This document shows positions 5,312-10,644 of a stretch of 16,038 bases of DNA, piece by piece. Position 1 is the first letter of the stretch. Each line of letters starts with the position of its first letter. This DNA is from an uncultured Collinsella sp. (lineage in GTDB: Bacteria; Actinomycetota; Coriobacteriia; Coriobacteriales; Coriobacteriaceae): positions 1 to 16,038 of the forward strand of contig CABUKY010000025.1 of the NCBI GenBank assembly GCA_902492185.1. Reading direction: 5' to 3'. The position numbers and the translations under genes are program-made. The notes under the pieces are model-generated. The model was not told the origin of the DNA, made no database searches, and worked only from the letters and a program-made list of their open reading frames with translations.

Positions 5312-7540
5312 ATGGAGCAATCGAGCCTGTTTGGTGACGGCGTGGACATCGATACCGAAACACCCGCGAGCACGGATACCGCTGCACCGGCTGATGCCCG
5401 TGCCCAGGCGGCAGCGCGTGCGGCCGAGCTGCGCCACGAGCTCGATTACCACGCCTATCGCTACTACATGCTCGACGCGCCCGAGATCACGGACGCCGCC
5501 TTTGACAAAATGCTCGTTGAGCTGCGGGAAATCGAGGCGACCTACCCCGACCTGGTGACGCCCGACAGCTATACCCAGCGCGTGGGCGGCTACGTGAGCG
5601 AGCAGTTTACGCCGGTCACGCATATGGCACGCATGTATTCCATGGACGATGCCATGGATCTGGACGAGCTCGACGCGTGGCTCCAGCGCGCCGAGGATGT
5701 GCTCGGTGCCGGCAGCGTCACCTATACCTGCGAGCTTAAGATCGACGGCCTGGGTGTGGCGCTTACCTACCAAAACGGCACCTTCGTACGTGCGGCCACA
5801 CGTGGCGATGGCGCCACGGGCGAGGACGTATCGCTCAACGTCCGTACCATCAAGGATGTGCCCATGCACCTGTCCGAGCCGGCACTCGCCCACATGGGCG
5901 CCGACCGCGAGCGCACCATTGAGGTACGCGGCGAGGTCTACATGCCTAAGGGCAGCTTTGTGCGCCTGAACGACGAGGCCGATGCCGAGGGGCGCGACCC
6001 CTTCGCCAACCCGCGCAACGCCGCCGCCGGCAGCCTGCGCCAAAAGGACCCCAAGATCACGGCGCGCCGCGATCTGGCCACCTTTATCTATGCCATCGCC
6101 GATACCGATCCGCTGCACGTTCACAGCCAGCGCGAATTTCTCGACTGGCTGCGCAACGCCGGCTTTAGCGTCAACCCCAACGTGGCTCGTTGCGCCACGC
6201 CGGCCGAGGTCCACGAGTTCTGTGCCCAGGCGCTCGAGCACCGCGGCGACCTCGATTACGACATCGACGGCGTGGTCGTAAAGGTCGACAGCTTCCAGCA
6301 GCAGCTCGACCTGGGCTTTACCGCCCGCGCGCCGCGCTGGGCCATCGCCTTTAAGTTCCCGCCCGAGGAAAAGCAGACCGTCCTGCGCGAAATTCGCATC
6401 CAGGTGGGCCGCACCGGCGTGCTCACGCCGGTCGCCGAGTTCGATCCGGTGACGGTTGCCGGCTCCACCATCGCGCGCGCCACGCTGCACAACATCGACG
6501 AGATCCGCCGAAAAAACGTGCGCGAGGGCGATACCATCATCGTGCACAAGGCGGGTGACGTGATCCCCGAGGTCGTGGGCCCGGTGCTCGACAAGCGCCC
6601 GGCCGATTCGGTCGACTGGCACATGCCCGAGGTCTGCCCCGTGTGCGGCAGCCCCGTGGTCCACGAGGACGGCGAGGTTGCCTACCGCTGCGTCTCCATC
6701 GACTGCCCCGCGCAGCTCAAGGAGCGCCTGCTTCACTGGGTGAGCCGCGGCTGCATGGACGTCGATGGCCTAGGCGACGAGATCGTCGACAAGATGATCG
6801 CCGCCGGCCTGATCCACGATGTCGCGGACTTCTACCAGCTCACGGTCGACGACATCGCCGGCCTGGACACGGGGCGCACCTATGCCGGCTCCAACAGCAA
6901 AAAGGGCGTCAAGAAGGGCGACCCCATTCCGGTAGGCCTTAAGACGGCCGAGAAAATCATCGCCGAGCTCAACAAGTCCAAGAGCCAGCCGCTCGGTCGC
7001 GTGCTGTTTGCTCTGGGTATCCGCCATGTGGGCAAGAGCGTGGGCGAGGTCATCGCCGAGCGATTCCTGTCGATTGACAAGCTTATCTTGGCGAGCGAAG
7101 AGGACATCGCCGAGTGCGAGGGCATCGGTCCCAAGATTGCGGCAAGCGTCAAGCAGTTCCTGGCCGTGCCCGAGAACCTTGCCGTGCTGGAGCGCCTGCG
7201 TCAGGCGGGTCTGTCGCTCGAGGTCGACCTGGGCGCCGCGCACGCGCAAGCCGCAGCCGACGCTGGCGTGGCGGGCGAGCTCGCCGACGCACAGCCGCTT
7301 GCGGGTTTAACCTTCGTGCTCACTGGTACACTCGTCAACCGCACGCGCGACGAGGCGGGCGCGGCGCTCAAGGTGCTCGGCGCCAAGGTTTCGGGCAGCG
7401 TGTCGAAGAAGACGAGCTATCTGGTCGCCGGTCCCAAAGCGGGCTCCAAGCTCACCAAGGCCGAGCAGCTGGGCGTACCCGTGCTGGACGAGGACGCACT
7501 CGAGCAGATTCTTGCGACCGGTGAGGTGCCGGAGGCTTAG
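5312..7540 (+). CDS. ligA: NAD-dependent DNA ligase LigA
   Basis: ATG 5312 follows GAAGGAG and yields 742 residues. LigA seals nicks in replication and repair using NAD. The Ia/adenylation domain contains 'YRYYMLDAPEITDAAFD' and the active-site lysine Lys143 in 'ELKIDG'. 'GEVYMPKGSF' and 'NPRNAAAGSLRQ' are further nucleotidyltransferase motifs. An OB fold follows with 'GRTGVLTPVAEFDPV'. The zinc finger cysteines are Cys442, Cys445, Cys460 and Cys465. Helix-hairpin-helix repeats run ~480-640, and a BRCT domain spans ~663-742. The protein is longer than the usual ~670 residues because of an N-terminal extension of ~30 residues, a short basic insertion near 520-543 ('GSNSKKGVKKGDP') and an Ala-rich linker before BRCT (~642-660). 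All catalytic elements are intact, so this is the housekeeping ligase. Confidence 0.97.
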   Translation: MEQSSLFGDGVDIDTETPASTDTAAPADARAQAAARAAELRHELDYHAYRYYMLDAPEITDAAFDKMLVELREIEATYPDLVTPDSYTQRVGGYVSEQFTPVTHMARMYSMDDAMDLDELDAWLQRAEDVLGAGSVTYTCELKIDGLGVALTYQNGTFVRAATRGDGATGEDVSLNVRTIKDVPMHLSEPALAHMGADRERTIEVRGEVYMPKGSFVRLNDEADAEGRDPFANPRNAAAGSLRQKDPKITARRDLATFIYAIADTDPLHVHSQREFLDWLRNAGFSVNPNVARCATPAEVHEFCAQALEHRGDLDYDIDGVVVKVDSFQQQLDLGFTARAPRWAIAFKFPPEEKQTVLREIRIQVGRTGVLTPVAEFDPVTVAGSTIARATLHNIDEIRRKNVREGDTIIVHKAGDVIPEVVGPVLDKRPADSVDWHMPEVCPVCGSPVVHEDGEVAYRCVSIDCPAQLKERLLHWVSRGCMDVDGLGDEIVDKMIAAGLIHDVADFYQLTVDDIAGLDTGRTYAGSNSKKGVKKGDPIPVGLKTAEKIIAELNKSKSQPLGRVLFALGIRHVGKSVGEVIAERFLSIDKLILASEEDIAECEGIGPKIAASVKQFLAVPENLAVLERLRQAGLSLEVDLGAAHAQAAADAGVAGELADAQPLAGLTFVLTGTLVNRTRDEAGAALKVLGAKVSGSVSKKTSYLVAGPKAGSKLTKAEQLGVPVLDEDALEQILATGEVPEA

Positions 7541-7559
7541 CGCATCGATAACCAAATTG

Positions 7560-7606
7560 AAGAACCGCCCGGAAGCACGATGCCTTCCGGGCGGTTCTTA
7601 TTTGGA
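7560..7606. terminator. Very strong terminator after ligA, possibly bidirectional
   Basis: AAGAACCGCCCGGAAG (7560-7575) pairs perfectly over 16 bases with CTTCCGGGCGGTTCTT (7584-7599), 8-base loop, followed by ATTT. On the other strand the stem would be followed by CAATTTGG. A minus-strand gene remnant ends with its TAA at 7598-7600, so the hairpin probably once served two convergent genes. Confidence 0.88.
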
Positions 7607-7687
7607 CGGGGCAACCGGCACCGTGATCTGCGTCACGTAGGTCGCGGGGTCGTCGCTGACGATATTGTCGATGAGGGCGATCCTGCG
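7585..7687. repeat. Direct repeat copy 1 (~100 bp), left border of the toxin-antitoxin island
   Basis: Aligned at a constant offset of 1344 bases, this stretch matches 8929-9031 without gaps. In 7611-7680 I count 6 differences in 70 bases. The left end overlaps the 3' arm of the ligA terminator. Similarity stops abruptly after ...GGGCGATC. The two copies bracket every gene of the island. Confidence 0.85.
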
Positions 7688-7717
7688 AACCGGTGCCGTC
7701 CCAGAGCGATAAGAGAT
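7598..7717 (-). pseudogene. C-terminal remnant of an unidentified protein, copy 1
   Basis: Read on the minus strand, a frame from 7717 to TAA at 7598-7600 ends in 'RRIALIDNIVSDD', 'PATYVTQITVPVAPSK', stop. Copy 2 encodes the same tail with conservative changes (N/D, V/I, A/T, S/A), as expected for diverged coding sequence. A TGA (7718-7720) closes the frame upstream and similarity to copy 2 ends near 7687, so only the tail survives. I do not recognise the protein family. Confidence 0.5.
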
Positions 7718-7767
7718 TCATGCAGGGCAGAGGGACCTCACAATGACGGTTCTCCATTGCGGCGGTC

Positions 7768-7801
7768 TTTATATATAAACATTAACATTAACGTGTATAC
7801 T
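7768..7801 (+). promoter_or_regulatory. AT-rich promoter/operator region of the Phd-PIN operon
   Basis: A perfect 12-base palindrome TTTATATATAAA (7768-7779) is followed by tandem ACATTA-ACATTA (7780-7791 region) and a -10-like TATACT (7796-7801) that overlaps the small palindrome GTATAC. No good -35 is seen. The AT-richness contrasts with the surrounding high-GC DNA. Phd/YefM antitoxins bind short palindromes at their own promoters, so the palindromes are likely operators. Confidence 0.45.
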
Positions 7802-7834
7802 TAGCAGTGAAGATATATGTTGAGAGGAGCAGTT

Positions 7835-8227
7835 ATGGTTACCGTCGCGTTTTCGGAACTGCGCCAAAACCTTACGCAGGTGGCCGAAAAGGTTGCCAAT
7901 GAGGGCGAGGAGGTTGTGGTCTTCAAGCGGAGCAAGCCGTTGTTCAAGATCGTGCCGCTCGACTATCAAGGCCCGGTTGCAGTGGAATATGACGCTGCCC
8001 AGGAGCGTGGGGGCGCAAAACCGACGTGCGACACGGGCAAGCCCAAGCGCGACGTGGGTACGATGTGGCATCCCAAGATCACCTGGAAGGAGATCCGTGA
8101 GATGCTCGCGGAGAATGAGGACTACCAGGAGTATCTCGATATCGTGGCTAACATGCCAAAGGGAACGCCGCTCGATACGATGACGGTTGAAGATGAAAAG
8201 CGCGTCGCGAGGGAGCGCTACCTATGA
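7835..8227 (+). CDS. Phd/YefM-family antitoxin
   Basis: ATG 7835 was preferred over ATG 7817 because AGAGGAG (7823-7829) lies 5 bases upstream of it. The product has 130 residues. The N-terminal ~45 residues ('VTVAFSELRQNLTQVAEKV', 'EEVVVFKRSKPLFKIVP') match the Phd/YefM DNA-binding fold. The C-terminal part is charged and contains 'WHPKITWKEIREMLAE', probably the flexible toxin-wrapping segment; it is longer than in typical ~80-90 residue Phd proteins. The stop overlaps the next gene's start by 4 bases (ATGA), indicating translational coupling to the PIN toxin. It would neutralise the toxin and repress the operon. Confidence 0.87.
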   Translation: MVTVAFSELRQNLTQVAEKVANEGEEVVVFKRSKPLFKIVPLDYQGPVAVEYDAAQERGGAKPTCDTGKPKRDVGTMWHPKITWKEIREMLAENEDYQEYLDIVANMPKGTPLDTMTVEDEKRVARERYL

Positions 8228-8646
8228 GGGCATTTCTCGATACCAATTTTCTGCTCGATTGCGTGCTTCCGGGCCGGCCGGAGTACGCAGCGGCGCAAAC
8301 GATCAAGGGGCTCGTTGACGTGGGGCTTATCGAGGGCGTTGTTTCGGCCTGCTCTCTCAAGGACGTGTACTACATTCTCACTAAACAGGCAGGCGAGGCG
8401 CGCGCCCGCGAGGTAGTGCGCGACTGTCTTAAGAGCTACTCGGTAGAGCCTCTCGACCAAGAAGCTTGTTTTACCTCCGCCTATTCCGATGAGCCGGACT
8501 TTGAGGACGGCTGTATCCGTGCGATGGCCGAGCGTGCCGGCGTGGACTTTATCATCACGCGTGACCGCGCCGCTTTTGTGCGCTCGACCATCAAGACCTT
8601 CTCGCCTGCAGAGTTCATCCGTGCGTTTCCGATTCCGGAGGAGTAA
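8224..8646 (+). CDS. PIN-domain toxin (VapC-like RNase)
   Basis: ATG 8224 overlaps the antitoxin stop. The 140-residue protein opens with 'RAFLDTNFLLD' carrying the first catalytic aspartate, Asp6. Further acidic residues are Asp47 ('SLKDVYYIL'), Asp92/Asp95 ('DFEDGCIRAMAE') and Asp114 ('FIITRDRAAF'), the usual four-acid pattern of PIN RNases, which bind a divalent metal and cut RNA. Length and gene order are typical of type II toxin-antitoxin pairs. All acidic residues are present, so the toxin is probably functional. The RNA target cannot be predicted. Confidence 0.88.
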   Translation: MRAFLDTNFLLDCVLPGRPEYAAAQTIKGLVDVGLIEGVVSACSLKDVYYILTKQAGEARAREVVRDCLKSYSVEPLDQEACFTSAYSDEPDFEDGCIRAMAERAGVDFIITRDRAAFVRSTIKTFSPAEFIRAFPIPEE

Positions 8647-8657
8647 AACCGCCATAT

Positions 8658-8672
8658 CGGGGACTGTCCCCG
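8658..8672. repeat. Short GGGGAC palindrome (REP-like)
   Basis: CGGGGAC-T-GTCCCCG is a perfect palindrome with 7-base arms and a one-base centre, 12 bases after the PIN toxin stop. There is no T-run. It lies just left of the truncated antitoxin fragment and may mark the break point. GGGGAC motifs also occur at 3411-3416 (in a hairpin) and 5143-5148. Confidence 0.5.
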
Positions 8673-8689
8673 GCGTTTGGCGAGCTTGT

Positions 8690-8899
8690 TGGGAGGCTCC
8701 TGGTCCAGTGACTGTTACAAAAAACGGCTATAGCAAATTTGTTGTACTTCGATCTGAAGACTATGACTTCATGGTTCAGGAACAGGCTAAGGCTCGTCTG
8801 ATGGCTCGTATAGCTGTGGCCGAGCAGGAGCGTGCTGCTGGCATGGCGCGTGATGCCTTTGAGGCTCTCGATGACCTTGAGGCAAAATATGGCCTATAA
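8690..8899 (+). pseudogene. N-terminally truncated Phd/YefM-type antitoxin (second module)
   Basis: The frame ending TAA 8897-8899 encodes 'APGPVTVTKNGYSKFVVL', 'RSEDYDFMVQEQAKARL' and ends 'EALDDLEAKYGL', typical of the middle and C-terminus of a YefM/Phd antitoxin. The expected N-terminal helix and strand are absent. Upstream the frame runs into sequence of no antitoxin character and the GGGGAC palindrome. A GTG at 8708 has GGGAGG 11-12 bases before it and could allow weak expression, but would lack the DNA-binding N-terminus. It overlaps the start of a RelE-like toxin fragment, the normal order for such pairs. Confidence 0.72.
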
Positions 8900-8984
8900 C
8901 GTCAAGATTCTGCCTTCAGCCGAACGTTTTCTGGGCGGTTCTTACTTTGCTGGGGCAACCGGCACCGTGATCTGCGTCACGTAG
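8889..8984 (+). pseudogene. Truncated RelE/ParE-type toxin (first 13 codons, then repeat sequence)
   Basis: ATG 8889 overlaps the antitoxin fragment by 11 bases and reads 'MAYNVKILPSAER', a typical RelE/ParE beginning. After that (about base 8928) the DNA becomes direct repeat copy 2. The frame then reads through the repeat to a TAG at 8982-8984, giving a 31-residue product with no toxin fold. The toxin was therefore cut by arrival or recombination of the repeat. Confidence 0.72.
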
Positions 8985-9031
8985 GTTGTGGGGTCGTCGC
9001 TGATGATGTCGTCGATCAGGGCGATCTCGCG
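8929..9031. repeat. Direct repeat copy 2 (~100 bp), right border of the toxin-antitoxin island
   Basis: Matches copy 1 (7585-7687) at an offset of 1344. It starts inside the truncated RelE-like gene and stops 9 bases before the MATE stop codon. It contains GGGGCAAC (8952-8959), which pairs with GTTGCCCC (9031-9038) at its right edge. Confidence 0.85.
8942..9031 (-). pseudogene. C-terminal remnant of the same unidentified protein, copy 2
   Basis: On the minus strand, codons from 9031 to TAA 8942-8944 read 'REIALIDDIISDD' then 'PTTYVTQITVPVAPAK', stop. About 24 of 29 residues are shared with copy 1. It has no start of its own: immediately upstream lies the C-terminus of the MATE gene in another frame. 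Family unknown. Confidence 0.5.
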
Positions 9032-9039
9032 TTGCCCCG

Positions 9040-10386
9040 CTACGCCACCAGCTTGTCAAAAGCCCCGCGGCGGTTGAGCACGGTAAACGCGACAACACAG
9101 ATGACTGCCGACAAAATTGACCCGCACGGCGAAGCGATGCCCATGGGAAACAACGTATCGGAATAGGCATTCGACAGCAGCCACGCGCCGGGCACGCGAA
9201 TGAGCGCCACGGCCAGCACGTTGTGCGCAAAGCCGATGTAGCTCTTGCCATACGCAGCGAAAAAGCCGCTAAAGCAAATGTGGATGCCGGCAAAAATCGC
9301 GTCGAAAATGTAGCTGCGCATATAGCCGGTGCCGGCCGCGACCACCGCGGCGTCCTTGGCAAAAAAGCCGATAAACGCCGGCGCCACCAGCCACATCAGC
9401 GCCGTGATCAGGCAGCCGTACACTACCGAGATCGTCATGGCGTCCTTGAGCACCTGACGTGCGCGGTCGCCCTTGCCCGCGCCGGCGTTTTGCGCCGTGA
9501 GCGCACTGACGGTGGCGCCCATGGAACTCGGCACAATGAACAAAAAGCTGATCATCTTCTCGACCAGGCCCACGGCGGCGGCGTCGACGAGCCCTCGGTG
9601 GTTGGCGATGACGGTGATAAACATAAACGCCACCTGGATGCAGCCGTCCTGCACGGCCACAGGCACGCCGATCTTAAGAATGCTGCCGAGCACCTCGGGC
9701 TGGGGGCGCAGGTCGCTGCGCTTAACGTGGATGTTCGTGCGACGGCTTTTGAGCCACACGAGCGCGAGGGCAACGCTGGCCGTCTGGGCGGTCACCGTGC
9801 CGAGCGCCGCGCCCACGGGGCCGAGCCCCATGTGGCCGATAAACAGAAAATCGAGCGCGATGTTGATGATGCACGCCACGCCGATCACGTACATAGGCGA
9901 GCGCGAATCTCCCAGCCCGCGAAAGATGGCCGAAAGAATGTTGTACGCGGCGATGCACGGAATGCCGATAAAGCAAATGCGCAGGTAGGCGGCGGTGCCT
10001 TCGACCGCCTCGGCCGGCGTGCCAATGAGCGCCACAATTTGCGGGCACAGCGCAAGCAGGATGGCGGCCAGCACTACCGAGACGCCCATAAAGAGCGTGA
10101 TGGTGTTGCCAATGGCGGTCTCGGCACGGTCAAACCGGCGCGAACCCACGGCGTGGCCGACGATGACCGTCGTTCCCATGGCCAAGCCCACGAGTGCCAC
10201 GGTAATCATATAGAGCGTCTGAGCGCCATTTGCCACGGCGGTGATGCCGGCGGCGCCGCTAAACTGCCCCATCATGTACAGGTCGGCCATGCCATAGAGC
10301 ATCTGCAAAAAGTACGAGAGCATATAAGGCAGGGCAAAGACCGCGATGGTCTTAAGGACATTGCCGCGTGTGAGGTCGTGTTCCAT
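9040..10386 (-). CDS. MATE-family multidrug/metabolite efflux transporter
   Basis: The 448-residue protein reads from ATG 10386 to TAG 9040. It is almost entirely hydrophobic, with about 12 predicted membrane helices in two related halves. Characteristic MATE features are 'PYMLSYFLQMLYGMADLYMMGQFSG' near the N-terminus (split here for reading: 'PYMLSYFLQML', 'MADLYMMGQFSG'), 'GLAMGTTVIVGHAVGSRR', 'ILSAIFRGLGDSRSPMYV' and, in the second half, 'GLVEKMISFLFIVPSSMGA'. MATE proteins export drugs or metabolites in exchange for Na+ or H+. The ribosome-binding site is weak (AGAAAG). Its stop lies 9 bases from repeat copy 2, but the length is normal, so it was not shortened. It is divergent from an ABC exporter operon, sharing the region between them. 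Substrate unknown. Confidence 0.92.
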   Translation of the reverse strand: MEHDLTRGNVLKTIAVFALPYMLSYFLQMLYGMADLYMMGQFSGAAGITAVANGAQTLYMITVALVGLAMGTTVIVGHAVGSRRFDRAETAIGNTITLFMGVSVVLAAILLALCPQIVALIGTPAEAVEGTAAYLRICFIGIPCIAAYNILSAIFRGLGDSRSPMYVIGVACIINIALDFLFIGHMGLGPVGAALGTVTAQTASVALALVWLKSRRTNIHVKRSDLRPQPEVLGSILKIGVPVAVQDGCIQVAFMFITVIANHRGLVDAAAVGLVEKMISFLFIVPSSMGATVSALTAQNAGAGKGDRARQVLKDAMTISVVYGCLITALMWLVAPAFIGFFAKDAAVVAAGTGYMRSYIFDAIFAGIHICFSGFFAAYGKSYIGFAHNVLAVALIRVPGAWLLSNAYSDTLFPMGIASPCGSILSAVICVVAFTVLNRRGAFDKLVA

Positions 10387-10492
10387 GGGCGGGGCTTTCT
10401 GGCTGGGTTTGTTTACGTACCAGTGTAGTGAAAACCCTATAACGATTGTAGAGTCAAGGTTTGTGATGACGCCGGAGCGAAAAAGTCTCGCG

Positions 10493-10513
10493 CACCATTA
10501 TTCCGAGTGAATA
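10493..10513. promoter_or_regulatory. Operator-like palindrome in the MATE/ABC divergent region
   Basis: TATTC-CGAGT-GAATA (10499-10513) is a perfect inverted repeat with 5-base arms, preceded by CACC. The 11-base word CACCATTATTC (10493-10503) recurs at 10580-10590 inside the ABC promoter. This suggests two sites for one regulator. No regulator gene is present in the divergent region. Confidence 0.45.
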
Positions 10514-10575
10514 TGGACACACATCACGAGAACTCGCCGCCGGCGCTAACCTTGCAGAAAACGATTTCGGAATAC

Positions 10576-10603
10576 TTGACACCATTATTCGGCGCGCAAT
10601 AAT
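10576..10603 (+). promoter_or_regulatory. Sigma70-type promoter of the ABC exporter operon with embedded palindrome
   Basis: A perfect -35 TTGACA (10576-10581) is followed after 16 bases by AATAAT (10598-10603), five of six matching TATAAT. ATTATT (10584-10589) and AATAAT (10598-10603) form an inverted repeat across the spacer and -10, a position where a bound protein would block RNA polymerase. Confidence 0.62.
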
Positions 10604-10644
10604 ACGTGCGTTTGCGAACAACGTTTGATGGGGGTTGAACCTGC

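Noticed and set aside
5162..6736. Long open frame (over 500 codons) on the minus strand opposite ligA
   Set aside because: LigA on the plus strand is complete with all motifs; the antisense frame is a by-product of high GC in third codon positions, is rich in Ala, Arg and His, and has no family features.
7817..7834. ATG 7817 as start of the Phd-type antitoxin
   Set aside because: Its start lies upstream of the AGAGGAG ribosome-binding site, and the extra residues (MLRGAV) are not part of the Phd fold.
7585..9038. Integron-like cassette array, with the repeats as attC sites and toxin-antitoxin pairs as cassettes
   Set aside because: Repeat 2 has an 8-bp inverted repeat at its edges (GGGGCAAC/GTTGCCCC), but the attC core motifs (RYYYAAC and GTTRRRY) do not fit, copy 1 lacks that pair, and the repeats look coding. 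No integrase gene is in the window.
9223..10428. ~400-codon plus-strand open frame opposite the MATE gene
   Set aside because: The MATE protein is unmistakable on the minus strand; the opposite frame is a His/Arg/Ala-rich shadow.
10513..10602. 29-codon ORF (MDTHHENSPPALTLQK...) between MATE and ABC genes, considered as leader peptide or truncated regulator
   Set aside because: It has no clear ribosome-binding site and overlaps the -35 and -10 of the ABC promoter, so it would not be on that transcript. No family similarity recognised.
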